Assembly: GCF_900103125.1 (NCBI RefSeq)
Contig: NZ_FNJV01000007.1
Coordinates: 186,001-250,000, forward strand
DNA from: Mucilaginibacter sp. OK268
Lineage (GTDB): Bacteria > Bacteroidota > Bacteroidia > Sphingobacteriales > Sphingobacteriaceae
Length of the DNA: 64,000 nt
Reading direction: 5' to 3'
Position numbers and translations under genes: made by a program
The notes under the pieces: model-generated
Seen by the model: only the letters and a program-made list of their open reading frames with translations
Databases searched by the model: none
Told to the model about the DNA's origin: nothing
In this document: positions 53,605-63,371 of the stretch, piece by piece
Layout: the number at the start of each line of letters is the position of its first letter
Numbering within the stretch: the first letter of the stretch is position 1

Positions 53605-55068
53605 TTATTTCAAGCTGACTTTTACCTGCTGACCAGGCTTAACAACTGTTTCTACAAAAGATATTATCTTTCCCTGCGGATCTGTTTCTTGCCTAACCGT
53701 TGAAGGTTTATTATTGGCATAAGCATGGTGATAATTGCCGTAAAACCTGGCCTTCCATTTTAATTGCTGTTTTCCACTATTGGTTAACGAAGATTGATGA
53801 GTGTTAAGGTGTGTTACATTTACCACAGTATTCAGCACCGGCAGGTTACTGATGACCGCATTACCGGCATCAGTTGTTTTATAAATGGTACTGATACCAT
53901 GCGTTCGAATGTCAGGTGCAATACCCATTAGTCCCTGAACTATGCCTTCTATCACCCCAAAAGAAACTTCCGGATATTCTCTCCTTGCAGTAGTTTCATC
54001 GGAGAGGTACAGGATATAATCTCTTGCTTTATCCCAGGGGCCCTTGTTATAAAATATCAGCGGTAGGTATGAAGTATTCTCCACATTCCAGGTCTTGGAG
54101 CTGATATGGGTTAATGTTTGTGCTATACGAGTATTATCCTTCAAAGCGTCAAACCATAATAAAAATGTTTCTCCCTCTTCCTTCCCAAAATGGCCGTCAT
54201 TACTGTAGTAGGTGTGATATAATTTATCCTTTTTATCCCACCACTGGGCTTCCAGTTGTTGCCGGTATTTTTCGGCTTTACGACTGTACAAGGCAGCTTC
54301 TTTTTGTTGGTCTTTTTCTGTTAATATAGCAGAATAGGTTAGCAAACCTCTGTATAATGCAGCTATCAGATCGACACCGGTTTTTAAATTGGCAACGCCC
54401 TCAGAGTATGATGGTAAGCCACGGCAGCGGTGGAAAGCGTCGCTTTCATTAAAGGGAACAGGTGCATTGGGATGGGCAGGCCTGGTTAACATCGAATCGG
54501 CCGATAACACCCAGGTGTCTATATAATCCTTTACTGTTTTTTCCTGAAAGTGTACAAATGCGGGGTTGTTGATATAATATTTGTCGCCTGTCCATAAATA
54601 AAGCCGCCAGCTGGCATACAGTACATCGAAATTAGCAGGCAGGTTATACCAAAATTCATGGTCATTTCTATAGTCGTCAGTGGCTGGTTTTCCAGATTTA
54701 TTGATTTCCCAGTACGAACACCAGTTTTTTGATGCTGATATATTGCTAGCGAACAATGTCAGCATGTTACGATTTTCCTGTTTTAAACCTAATATCTCGG
54801 CGCCGATACTTTGATGTGACACATCGCGCATACAAAATGCATCGCGGGGAGGGAGTGCCGATTCATACCAGGGGCCTACGGGATCATTAGGATGGCCTTT
54901 GTAGTGCAAAGCCATGCTTTTGGCCCACACAAAAGCCTGTTCCATTTTTTTATCAGACGAGGAAAATTTGACACCATTATCCTGGGCTATTGCGGCAGAA
55001 AAGGAAACGATGCCTAGTACTGCTGCAGGAATAAATATTCTGCAGGTTAAGGAAAGGATTGTACTCAT
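53605..55068 (-). CDS. Exported six-hairpin glycosidase-like protein, family not identified
   Basis: A 487-residue exported protein (signal peptide ending AAIAQ). Motifs GPWYESALPPRDAFCMRDVSHQ, DYRNDHEFWYNLPANFDVLYASW and PFNESDAFHRCRGLPSYSEG suggest an (alpha/alpha)6 toroid with several conserved acidic and aromatic residues, as in glycosidases or lyases. It has its own promoter carrying the tandem YTGGTCTRTT operator shared with the susC of this region, so it is co-regulated with import. Substrate unknown. Confidence 0.65.
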   Translation of the reverse strand: MSTILSLTCRIFIPAAVLGIVSFSAAIAQDNGVKFSSSDKKMEQAFVWAKSMALHYKGHPNDPVGPWYESALPPRDAFCMRDVSHQSIGAEILGLKQENRNMLTLFASNISASKNWCSYWEINKSGKPATDDYRNDHEFWYNLPANFDVLYASWRLYLWTGDKYYINNPAFVHFQEKTVKDYIDTWVLSADSMLTRPAHPNAPVPFNESDAFHRCRGLPSYSEGVANLKTGVDLIAALYRGLLTYSAILTEKDQQKEAALYSRKAEKYRQQLEAQWWDKKDKLYHTYYSNDGHFGKEEGETFLLWFDALKDNTRIAQTLTHISSKTWNVENTSYLPLIFYNKGPWDKARDYILYLSDETTARREYPEVSFGVIEGIVQGLMGIAPDIRTHGISTIYKTTDAGNAVISNLPVLNTVVNVTHLNTHQSSLTNSGKQQLKWKARFYGNYHHAYANNKPSTVRQETDPQGKIISFVETVVKPGQQVKVSLK

Positions 55069-55087
55069 GATAAAATCAAACTATAAT

Positions 55088-55141
55088 CTGGTCTATTCTG
55101 GTCTATTTTATAAAAATAGTTATTTTTATTTATTGTCCAAA
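55088..55141 (-). promoter_or_regulatory. Promoter of the glycosidase pair with tandem 10-mer operator
   Basis: On the minus strand: TTTG (55141-55138), a 19-bp spacer, TATTTTTA (55118-55111). The tandem 10-mers CTGGTCTATT/CTGGTCTATT (plus-strand reading, 55088-55107) start 3 bp downstream of the -7 box. Geometry matches the susC promoter at 63061-63005, so a common regulator is likely. Confidence 0.75.
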
Positions 55142-55142
55142 C

Positions 55143-56741
55143 TTATTTTGCAAGTACAAGCGGAGAAAACAAAATAAACATCAGTATCATGAGCAATAAC
55201 AGTATACCACTGTAGATATGCCGGTTCTTCCATGGGTTCATATCTACCAAATTATTAAGCTTTTGCTGGTAGGGTACAGGCATGGGATAAAGTTTGCCAA
55301 TAACTAACATGAGCCCGCAGGTTACCACAAATAATATGGCTAAAATGTGCAGGAAGTGAATGTGAAGATCGAACACTAATTGCGTAAGCCCATAAGCGAC
55401 TATAAAAAACAACAAACCTATTTTGGCAGCTAAGCCCGGTACCCGTTTAGTTACAAAACCCATGAACATGATGGTAAAAATAGGTACGTTGAAAAATCCG
55501 TTGACAATTTGTACATAGGTGTAAAAACCGTTCTTAACAAAAATAATAAATGGCGCGATGAACATAGCCGTTAAGCAAATGATGATCTCAAATCTTTTAG
55601 CCGTTTTGATCATATCTTTCTCGGCAGTTGGCCTGGAGCGTTTTTCCATCCAGGGTTTATAAATGTTCAGTACAAATAATGTACTCGAGCTGTTTAAACC
55701 TGCATTGAAAGTAGTAAGGGCCGCACCAAAAATGATAGCTGCTATATATCCGGCTATAAAAGGCGGTGATACCAAACTATCCAGCTTAGGAAATACCTCG
55801 GCCGGATTATGCAAATGAGTGAAAATATGCACGGCAATTAAGCCAGGTACATTTAAAAGTAGTGGCGATATCAGTTTACCTAAACAGGCTACAGCAATAC
55901 CTTTTTGACAGCTTTTAAGATCTTTTGAAGCCAGCACCTGCTGAACTATATATTGCTCGGTACCCCAGTAATACAAGTTCACCAGTAACATGCCGGTAAA
56001 CAGGGTGCTAAAAGGTATAGGGTCTGAAGCAGAACCTATACTGTTCAGGTGATCCCGATGTACATTCAACAGGGTATGCAAACCCTCCATGAGATTGCCC
56101 TGGCCAAGATACCTAAGTCCAAAAAAAGGGAGCAGGAGTCCGCCTGCAAAAATACCCAGACCAAGCAAGGTATCAGAAATAGAAATAGCTTTTAAGCCGC
56201 CCAGTAAGGAATAAAGGCAACCAACAGTGCCCATGATCCAGATAAGTATCCAGATAGTGGTCCAGTAGTCTGTTTTCCAAATCTCTGAGAAGTGAAACAA
56301 CCCGTTAAAGGCTACAGCACCACTATACAATACGGAGGGTAACAGGTTGATAATATAGCTGATGAGGAAAATGAAAGAAACCAGTTTTCCTATCCCCTGG
56401 CCGTATCGCGCGGTAAGGTAATCAGGTGTAGTAGCTATACCCAGTTTAAGATACATGGGCATTAAAAATTCAGAAACCAATAACATAGCCAGTATGGAGG
56501 TCATGCCCCAGGCCATCACAGACATGTTATGCGTATAGGTGAGTTCGTTTTCACCTATAATGGTGGCTGTGTTAATATTGGTAAATAGCAAGCCTCCGCC
56601 TACTAGTAAAAAACTCAGACTACGATCGGCCAGGAATAAACCGTTCAGGGTATTGAGCTTAGTTTTTCTTGATTTATACCAGGAAACCAGCCCCACTATG
56701 CCGGTAAAAAAAAGAAAGCTGCTTAATATGAGCCAATTCAC
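55143..56741 (-). CDS. SSS-family sodium/solute symporter
   Basis: A 532-residue polytopic inner-membrane protein with about 14 hydrophobic segments. Features of the sodium:solute symporter family (SGLT/PutP-like): GLFLADRSLSFLLVGGGLLFTNINTATIIGE near the N-terminus, TTPDYLTARYGQ, and the central YWGTEQYIVQQVLASKDLKSCQKG motif typical of the SGLT-type sugar branch. It lies in the operon behind the GntR regulator (26-bp gap). It probably takes up the mono- or disaccharide released by the two exported glycosidase-like proteins. Confidence 0.92.
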   Translation of the reverse strand: MNWLILSSFLFFTGIVGLVSWYKSRKTKLNTLNGLFLADRSLSFLLVGGGLLFTNINTATIIGENELTYTHNMSVMAWGMTSILAMLLVSEFLMPMYLKLGIATTPDYLTARYGQGIGKLVSFIFLISYIINLLPSVLYSGAVAFNGLFHFSEIWKTDYWTTIWILIWIMGTVGCLYSLLGGLKAISISDTLLGLGIFAGGLLLPFFGLRYLGQGNLMEGLHTLLNVHRDHLNSIGSASDPIPFSTLFTGMLLVNLYYWGTEQYIVQQVLASKDLKSCQKGIAVACLGKLISPLLLNVPGLIAVHIFTHLHNPAEVFPKLDSLVSPPFIAGYIAAIIFGAALTTFNAGLNSSSTLFVLNIYKPWMEKRSRPTAEKDMIKTAKRFEIIICLTAMFIAPFIIFVKNGFYTYVQIVNGFFNVPIFTIMFMGFVTKRVPGLAAKIGLLFFIVAYGLTQLVFDLHIHFLHILAILFVVTCGLMLVIGKLYPMPVPYQQKLNNLVDMNPWKNRHIYSGILLLLMILMFILFSPLVLAK

Positions 56742-56767
56742 TTTTCCATGATTTTAAATTAAGCGAA

Positions 56768-57778
56768 TTAAAGTGTGTTCCGTTCAAATAAGAGCATCGG
56801 TACAGTTAAACTGATCTTTTCTTTATTCAAAATAGCTTGTCCTGCCAGTTTACCCATGTTCGAAAAATCGGCAGAAAAAGTAGTGATGCCAATGATCTCT
56901 TTGGCCGGTTCGTCATTGTGCGACAAGATGCCAAGGTGTTTCCCCGGTATCAGTTTTTGACTATTACAATCGCGCATGATCTGCCAAAGTGCAAAGTTAT
57001 CCAGCGTAAAATACACCTTCCCCTTTTCAATTGAACCGGGAGTGTATTCATTTACGATGCGACCTTTGATATTAAAATCCTTCAGGAATTTTTTGAATGA
57101 CTTAACCATCTCTTTAGGGTCCAATGAATTGGGCGAATGATAAAATATCATTTCATCAAACTGGCTTATTTTAGGCGCTAACTGCGAAAAGATTTGATAG
57201 GATGACTGGCCAAATTCCTGGGTTATATGGTTAAAATCGCCCTCCAGTGGTTCGTAACGGTCAAACATCAGGAATTTATTACGTGGAATAGTATCCAGTA
57301 GTTCCTTAGTTTTTGAATGGGGGATAGGCGCAATCACATACATGCCATATTTCCCCCTGATCTGCGAAAGGATGGTTTCAAATATCTCGATATCACCGTG
57401 ATGAAAATAAGGGTTTAAGCGGATGTTCTGCCCCAGTTCATGACGGAAATTGCGATAGAATTGCTCTTCAAAAGTATCCAGGTTATACATGAGCAGGGCT
57501 ACAGTTAAAGTTTGTTCTGTATTACCATTACCTACATAATATCCCAGCCTGTTCTTAGATTCTACAATGCCGCGGCTAATCAAATCTTTATAACCTTTGA
57601 TGATCGTTTCTCTCGAAAAGCCCAACTCTTTGATTATTCTGTTCACCGATGGCAGCATTTCATCCTGCCCAATAGCTTTTTCATTGATGGCATTGATGAT
57701 TCCCTGTACAAACCGGTCATGCTTTGAATAAGACGGTATATCTGTTAGTTTTTTTATTTCTTGAAAAATTCTATCCAT
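56768..57778 (-). CDS. GntR-family regulator with LacI-type effector domain
   Basis: A 336-residue regulator. A GntR winged helix lies at about residues 20-90 (MLPSVNRIIKELGFSRETIIKGYKDL). It is followed by a periplasmic-binding-protein-like sensor domain, a combination typical for sugar-responsive GntR proteins of Bacteroidota. ATG 57778 is chosen; an upstream in-frame ATG at 57841 would add a non-homologous hydrophobic stretch. It is located between the symporter and SusCD genes. It is the likely binder of the tandem YTGGTCTRTT elements at 55.09 and 63.01 kb (inference). Confidence 0.87.
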   Translation of the reverse strand: MDRIFQEIKKLTDIPSYSKHDRFVQGIINAINEKAIGQDEMLPSVNRIIKELGFSRETIIKGYKDLISRGIVESKNRLGYYVGNGNTEQTLTVALLMYNLDTFEEQFYRNFRHELGQNIRLNPYFHHGDIEIFETILSQIRGKYGMYVIAPIPHSKTKELLDTIPRNKFLMFDRYEPLEGDFNHITQEFGQSSYQIFSQLAPKISQFDEMIFYHSPNSLDPKEMVKSFKKFLKDFNIKGRIVNEYTPGSIEKGKVYFTLDNFALWQIMRDCNSQKLIPGKHLGILSHNDEPAKEIIGITTFSADFSNMGKLAGQAILNKEKISLTVPMLLFERNTL

Positions 57779-58182
57779 TGCATCTGTAGATTTTAGCCAA
57801 AGTAAGAAAAAGGCAGCAAGCCGGTTGCCCGTTTTCCTCATTAATTTAGTTGGTTCGGTTTAAGTTTGGTAACCCCAAAAACTTTTTAAACCTTTAATTT
57901 TAACACTTTTCGGCATGAAAACAGGGCAAAAACTGATCAAAAACGCCCGAAAAACATCGATTTTAACACTTTTTAACAAATTTTAACGCGGTTTTGAGCA
58001 GTTTTTGAAGCTTTAAAAAGTATTAATATATTGACTATTAAATAATTATATGCAGAATGGTCAATTTTTGTTCCTGTTTTGTCTTAACTAAACAGCCCGC
58101 TTCTCTGCTTAAAAGAGAACCGGGCTGTCTGATATATAAATATACGAAATATTTGCCCGTGTTGCAATTTACATCGTATTGA
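57779..58182 (-). other. Intergenic region between gntR and SusD with hairpin and ATTTTAAC repeats
   Basis: A hairpin ACAGCCCG-C-TTCTCT / AGAGAA-C-CGGGCTGT lies at 58092-58128 (one internal mismatch) just after the SusD stop and probably ends the SusCD transcript. ATTTTAACACTTTT occurs at 57897-57910 and 57960-57973, with a further ATTTTAAC at 57980-57987. These repeats lie in the gntR promoter region. No YTGGTCTRTT element is present. No gene is visible. Confidence 0.5.
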
Positions 58183-59805
58183 TCAATAGCCAGGATTCTG
58201 CTTCAGGCTTTTATTCAGGTCCATCTCGGTCTGCGGGATTGGCCACAGGTAATTTTTTGCAGGATCAAACACACGGGGCGTTCCAACTTTTATGGTTGTT
58301 CCCGGGGTTAAGGTAACTGCGCCGGTTGTTTGGTTAACAGTACCAAGCAAACTGCCTGTTACCTGGCCGGTCATCACCTGTTGGCCAATTTGCCAGCGTT
58401 GTATATCAAACCAGCGAAGACCTTCAACCGCCAGCTCCACTCTTCTTTCCCTCCTTAACAATGTGCGGAGACTTGACTGATCATTGTACTTGGACTGATC
58501 TACAGCAGGCATGTTCACGCCTGGACGTTTCCGCACTGAATTGATATCATCATATACCGAGGCATCTATTTTATTGCTTTCAATTTTAGCTTCGGCATCC
58601 ATTAGTTTTATTTCGGCGTAGCGGATCAGGATAACATCCATACCTACCTGGTCCAAAGTCGGGAAATCGGCAATTACCGGTGTGTATTTACGCAAGCCAT
58701 AAGCCGATGGACTGCAATTGTTATCGCCCCAATGGTCTATTGTTTTTGGACTGCTTGAAATAGGATCATAATAAAAACCATAAGGCAGTTTACTGCTGTA
58801 TTGTGTACCTGGATAAAATACAGTGGCGCTAAGCCGGGGATCCCTGTTTTGATAAGGTTGTGTTGGATTGTAACCCGATGCCGGATCATCAATAGTTTTA
58901 CCATTGCTTGTTTCATAGGCATTTACCAGGTTTTGGGTAGGGGCGATGGAGTTATAACCACCCAATGAATTGATGGTCATGTTTCTGGCCCATCCAAAAT
59001 TATTATCACTTGCTTTAAACTGAACATCCAGTATTACCTCCTGGTTATCAGCAAAAGGCTGACGGAAAAGATCGACATAGCTTGGATAGATGCTGTAAGT
59101 AAACGGCGCGGTCATCAGTTTCTGGCAGTCGGCTATACACTCCGGATACATCTGATTAAATAACTCTATCCTTGCTTTTAAAGCGATGGCAGCGCCACGC
59201 GTAATACGCCCGATATCTGAACCGGAATAGCTTACGGGCAGGTCTGGGGCTATGGTGTTGAGCTCGGTTAATATAAATGCAACTACATTAGCTTTTGTTG
59301 CCTGCGTTACTTTGTTGGCCGCATCTGGCGTCAGATTATGCTCTACCAGCGGAACAGAGCCGTATAATTGGCTCAGCGTAAAATACTCATAGGCCCTCAA
59401 AAAACGGGCTTCGGCTATTGTTCTGGCTTTGAGCGTGGCATCCATGTTGGTAGCACCTACATTATCTAAAAACCAGTTGCAGGTTTGTATACAGCTATAA
59501 TTCCATTTTGTATATCCGGGATTGGTTGGCGTAGCAATACCTGCCGAGAGGGCCAGCCAGTTTTCCCAGGGAAACTGGTCAAATGTATTATCGGAGTTAT
59601 TATCGGCAAAAACTCCGTAATAGCCGTTATTACCACCTCCCCATTTGGAGTAACAACCATTGAGCGCGGCAAGCACGTCATTGGATGATTTCCAGAGTAC
59701 AGCATTGGTATAAGAATCTAAAGGAGCCCTGTCAAGGAAATCTTTTTTACAGCCCGATGATGTCAGCGTGGCTAAAATAATTAAGGTTATGAATAGATTT
59801 TTCAT
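58183..59805 (-). CDS. SusD/RagB-family outer-membrane lipoprotein (region 6 locus)
   Basis: A 540-residue lipoprotein; lipobox TSSGC with acylated Cys19 then Lys-Lys. Standard SusD motifs: AEARFLRAYEYFTLSQLYGSVPLV in the first half, and IRYAEIKLMDAEAKIES plus LRRERRVELAVEGLRWFDIQRW in the second. It ends with the usual KNYLWPIPQTEMDLNKSLKQNPGY. It is 102 bp downstream of its SusC partner on the minus strand. It presumably binds the oligosaccharide at the cell surface. Confidence 0.94.
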   Translation of the reverse strand: MKNLFITLIILATLTSSGCKKDFLDRAPLDSYTNAVLWKSSNDVLAALNGCYSKWGGGNNGYYGVFADNNSDNTFDQFPWENWLALSAGIATPTNPGYTKWNYSCIQTCNWFLDNVGATNMDATLKARTIAEARFLRAYEYFTLSQLYGSVPLVEHNLTPDAANKVTQATKANVVAFILTELNTIAPDLPVSYSGSDIGRITRGAAIALKARIELFNQMYPECIADCQKLMTAPFTYSIYPSYVDLFRQPFADNQEVILDVQFKASDNNFGWARNMTINSLGGYNSIAPTQNLVNAYETSNGKTIDDPASGYNPTQPYQNRDPRLSATVFYPGTQYSSKLPYGFYYDPISSSPKTIDHWGDNNCSPSAYGLRKYTPVIADFPTLDQVGMDVILIRYAEIKLMDAEAKIESNKIDASVYDDINSVRKRPGVNMPAVDQSKYNDQSSLRTLLRRERRVELAVEGLRWFDIQRWQIGQQVMTGQVTGSLLGTVNQTTGAVTLTPGTTIKVGTPRVFDPAKNYLWPIPQTEMDLNKSLKQNPGY

Positions 59806-59907
59806 TGAAGTAATTTTTGTTTTTTAACGGTAATGAAGCTATCGCGAGCTTATTCACTTGTTTTGAGCAGTAGCTCAGGATGGTTTCATGTATTAATTTA
59901 AAAATAA

Positions 59908-62900
59908 TTAAAATGTTACCTCAAGACCCAGGGTATTTGTTTTTAGCTGCGGGTATGATCCGTAAGCGTTGTTCCCTGCGTTAGTTTCAGGGTCAACCCA
60001 TTTGTAAAAACTGGTGAATGTGAGGATATTTTGCCCGCTATAATAGATCTTGACGCCTTTTACACCCAGTTTGGCGAGCGTGTTAGTGGGTAGGGTATAG
60101 CTCACCAGTAAATTCTTTAATCTTAAATAAGATGCATTGCGTACCCAAAAGGATGATACAAAGCTTTGAGGGTTGTTTTGCGTATAGGTTGACCACAAAC
60201 GTGGGAAAGTGGCCGAGGTATTGGTCGGCGTCCAGGCATCAAGCAAGGCTGTGGTCGGATTACCGATATTAGCCTGCTGTAATGAGCCCAGCTCAAAACC
60301 CTGAACGTAGTTCTTCACGCCTAATGCTCCCTGGAAAAAGCCGCTCACGTTAAATCCTTTCCAGCCAGCCCCCAGCGTAAAACCAAATGTGGTTTTGGGG
60401 AAAGGCGAGCCCAGGTACACCCTGTCATTACCGTCGATAACGCCATCGGGCTTGCCGTTTGGACCGCTGATATCTTTATACATCAGGTCGCCAGGTGCAA
60501 TTACGCCGCCGCTTTGTTTAGCATGATCCTTTACCTGCTGCTGCGTCTGGAAAATGCCCTCGGCCTGGTATCCGTAAAATGCCTGGAGAGGGTAACCCAC
60601 TACACGTCCGCTGGAAATAGATCCGGTACCTGCCAGATCGGTTATTTTATTGGTAATGAATGAAGCATTAACAGCAATATTATAAGATACATTACCGATC
60701 TTGTTTCTGTACGCCGCGGTTAATTCCCAGCCCGAGTTACGTACCGCACCTGCATTTTGGAAAGGTGTTGTAAAGCCGTAAACATTACTGGCTGGCAGTT
60801 GCAATAATATGTCGCTGGTGTTTTTTACAAAATAGTCGGCCGTAAAACTCAAATTGCTATTCAGCAATTCCATATCTATACCTACATCTTTAGTAGTTGT
60901 TTTTTCCCAGGTAATGGCTGCATTGGCGCCGTTATTTAATGCGATACCAGGAGCAAGGGTTTGGTTAAATGAATAGTTCTGTCCGCTGGATATAACCGAA
61001 ATTCCCGGATATGGACTCACGATATTGAGACCGCCAGGATTGCCCAGTGTTTGATTGCCTAACTTGCCCCAGGAAGCCCGCAGTTTAAGCATAGGAATGG
61101 CATTTGATAATGAGCCGAAGAAGGCTTCTTTCGAGATGTTCCAGCCGGCAGAAAAGGATGGGAAAAGCCCCCATCGTTGCCCGCTTGTAAACCGCGACGA
61201 ACCATCATCGCGCAGGTTAGCTTCAAACAGATATTTGTCGTCATAAGCGTACCTGGCGCGACCAAAATATGACAGCAGTGCTAACTGACTGGAAGTGCCA
61301 CCATTTTGCTGCCCTAATGACGGCGCCGCGTTTATTTCTGACAGGGAACTGTTGAGGAAATTTTGCCTGTAAGCATACAGGTACCGATAGGTGGTCAACT
61401 CCTGTGAGCTGCCGGCCAATATATCAATACTATGTTTACCAAAATGCCTGTCATACTCTAATAATGCCTGCAGGTTGTAGTAGTTATTGGTAGAGTTAGC
61501 ATTGGCTATTGAACTTTGGCTGATAGTTGTTAAAGCTACGGTTGGGTTCTTGGGATCATAATAGGTATCCGCAGATTTAAATTCCTGGGCAGGGTTTGCG
61601 TTATACCTGTAGGAGAATGATGGTTTAAAATGAAGCCCTTTGATCGGCTCCCAGTCAAGCCCTGCATTGCCTGTAAAAAGAGAATTTTGGTTGTTATTAT
61701 AACCTGGTGAATTAAGCCAGGAGATCGGGTTGCCAAAAGAAAGGTAATTATAAACACCATTTTTGTATTGATTTACAACGGTGCTGCTCATGGCAGCCGT
61801 TGTGCCAATGATACCACCTATATCTCCGCCGCCTAAACCATCTGGGGCCTGGGTAGGGGCATATAAAAATGATAGATTGGCATTCACGCTAAAGTTTTTG
61901 GTGATGGCCGAATTGATATTCATACGGGTTGAATACCTTTTATAGTTTGATTTTTGTATGATACCGTCCTGTTGAAAATAGCCCAGGGAAAAAGCGTATT
62001 GAGTTTTATCATCTCCGCCGCTGATATTAACGGCGTGGTTTTGCTGAAAACCGCTCCCTTTATACAAAAAGCCCTGCCAGTCGGTATTGGGATGTGTATC
62101 CGGGTCGGTTTGATTTTTAAACAAGGTGATATCATTTTCTGTCCAGTAAGGGGTCTGACCTTCGTTTGCCAAAGCCTGGTTATATAAGGTGGCGGCTTGC
62201 CATGAAGGTAAAAAATCGGGGAGATTAGTAGGTTTTTGCTTGCCCGCGTAAGCGTTATAATTTACCTGCATTCTACCGCTTTTACCCCGTTTGGTGGTAA
62301 TCAGTATAACTCCGTTGGCAGCCCGGGATCCATATATCGCTGCCGAGGCCGCGTCTTTCAATACCGAAACCGATTGTACATCATTGGGGTTTACATCTGA
62401 CAAATTGCCGATGATACCATCAATCACCACCATGGGAGTGCTGTTGTTCAGTGTACCAATACCACGGATATTAATGTTCCCGGTTGAGCCTGGCTGTCCG
62501 CCGGTAGTGGTAACGGTAACGCCGGCCATGGTGCCCTGTAACGCATCGTTAAGGTTAGTAACGGGACGGTCCTGAAGTTCCTTTGCTCCAATTGCCGATA
62601 CCGAGCCCGTAAGGTTTGCCTTTCTTTGAGTTCCATAGGCTACTACCACCACTTCGTTCAGATTCCTGGCTTTTTTGTCTTCGGTCATAGTCACATTTCC
62701 ATCCCAGCTACCGATAACCTTTACTGTCTTCTTCTCATAACCCAAAAAGGAGAACACCAGGGTAGCATTTTCGGGCGCGTTGATTTTGTAAGATCCATTG
62801 ACATCGGTAGTGGTGCCTTGCGTGGTGCCGACAAGACTAACGCTAACTGAGGGCATAGGCAAGCCTTGCTCATCTTTAACGTGACCCGAAATGGTTTTAA

Positions 62901-62988
62901 GTTGTTGGGAAAAACTTTGTTGAAAGCTCAGCAGCAAAACACAGCAAAGCATAACAAGCCCCAATTTTTTAGGTACTCTTCTTTTCAT
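59908..62988 (-). CDS. SusC/RagA-family TonB-dependent transporter (region 6 locus)
   Basis: A 1026-residue outer-membrane transporter. Signal peptide ends FSQQ. A carboxypeptidase-regulatory-like domain (ISGHVKDEQGLPMPSVSVSLVGT), a TonB-box-like NEVVVVAYGTQRKANLTGSV, the plug motif VSVLKDAASAAIYGSRAANGVIL and the barrel follow. Its promoter carries a tandem 10-mer operator shared with the exported glycosidase genes 4.8 kb away. An ECF sigma gene is divergent. No N-terminal secretin/STN extension is seen, so it is not of the sigma/anti-sigma signalling type. Confidence 0.94.
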   Translation of the reverse strand: MKRRVPKKLGLVMLCCVLLLSFQQSFSQQLKTISGHVKDEQGLPMPSVSVSLVGTTQGTTTDVNGSYKINAPENATLVFSFLGYEKKTVKVIGSWDGNVTMTEDKKARNLNEVVVVAYGTQRKANLTGSVSAIGAKELQDRPVTNLNDALQGTMAGVTVTTTGGQPGSTGNINIRGIGTLNNSTPMVVIDGIIGNLSDVNPNDVQSVSVLKDAASAAIYGSRAANGVILITTKRGKSGRMQVNYNAYAGKQKPTNLPDFLPSWQAATLYNQALANEGQTPYWTENDITLFKNQTDPDTHPNTDWQGFLYKGSGFQQNHAVNISGGDDKTQYAFSLGYFQQDGIIQKSNYKRYSTRMNINSAITKNFSVNANLSFLYAPTQAPDGLGGGDIGGIIGTTAAMSSTVVNQYKNGVYNYLSFGNPISWLNSPGYNNNQNSLFTGNAGLDWEPIKGLHFKPSFSYRYNANPAQEFKSADTYYDPKNPTVALTTISQSSIANANSTNNYYNLQALLEYDRHFGKHSIDILAGSSQELTTYRYLYAYRQNFLNSSLSEINAAPSLGQQNGGTSSQLALLSYFGRARYAYDDKYLFEANLRDDGSSRFTSGQRWGLFPSFSAGWNISKEAFFGSLSNAIPMLKLRASWGKLGNQTLGNPGGLNIVSPYPGISVISSGQNYSFNQTLAPGIALNNGANAAITWEKTTTKDVGIDMELLNSNLSFTADYFVKNTSDILLQLPASNVYGFTTPFQNAGAVRNSGWELTAAYRNKIGNVSYNIAVNASFITNKITDLAGTGSISSGRVVGYPLQAFYGYQAEGIFQTQQQVKDHAKQSGGVIAPGDLMYKDISGPNGKPDGVIDGNDRVYLGSPFPKTTFGFTLGAGWKGFNVSGFFQGALGVKNYVQGFELGSLQQANIGNPTTALLDAWTPTNTSATFPRLWSTYTQNNPQSFVSSFWVRNASYLRLKNLLVSYTLPTNTLAKLGVKGVKIYYSGQNILTFTSFYKWVDPETNAGNNAYGSYPQLKTNTLGLEVTF

Positions 62989-63004
62989 AATTGATTTTAA
63001 TTTA

Positions 63005-63061
63005 TTGGTCTGTTCTGGTCTATTCTAAAATAAAAGTAGTAACTTTTTAGATACAAACAAA
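63005..63061 (-). promoter_or_regulatory. Promoter of the region 6 susC with tandem 10-mer operator
   Basis: Minus strand: TTTG (63061-63058), 19-bp spacer, TACTTTTA (63038-63031). The tandem 10-mers TTGGTCTGTT/CTGGTCTATT (plus-strand reading, 63005-63024) start 6 bp below the -7 box, over the transcription start. The rest of the 383-bp divergent gap (to 63371) shows no other clear element. Confidence 0.75.
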
Positions 63062-63371
63062 TTTTTTTTTACGCTTTGGAATTTTACCCGATGAATCCAA
63101 CTACTGGAGCGGTATTTGACTGAGGTTTTTTGTATTAAAATGAAGAGAGGAGCTTGCGGATTATATATTTTCTGGCAGGGGAGTTTTAGGATAAGAAGGG
63201 ATTATGCTATGAATATTGGGTGATATTTTAAGTATTTCGTAAAACATCAGGTTAATATAACATCATCCAAAAGTTAGAAATTTGTAAGGATTTGTTAAAA
63301 TGAATAAAACCTTCATTATATTAGTTAAAAATTTATCACTATTAACATTATGAAACCTTGTTGCTGATTTA

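Noticed and set aside
1100..62988. Similarity among the four susC genes as evidence of recent duplication
   Set aside because: Only conserved family motifs in the plug domain are shared; lengths and barrels differ, as expected for distinct SusC subfamilies.
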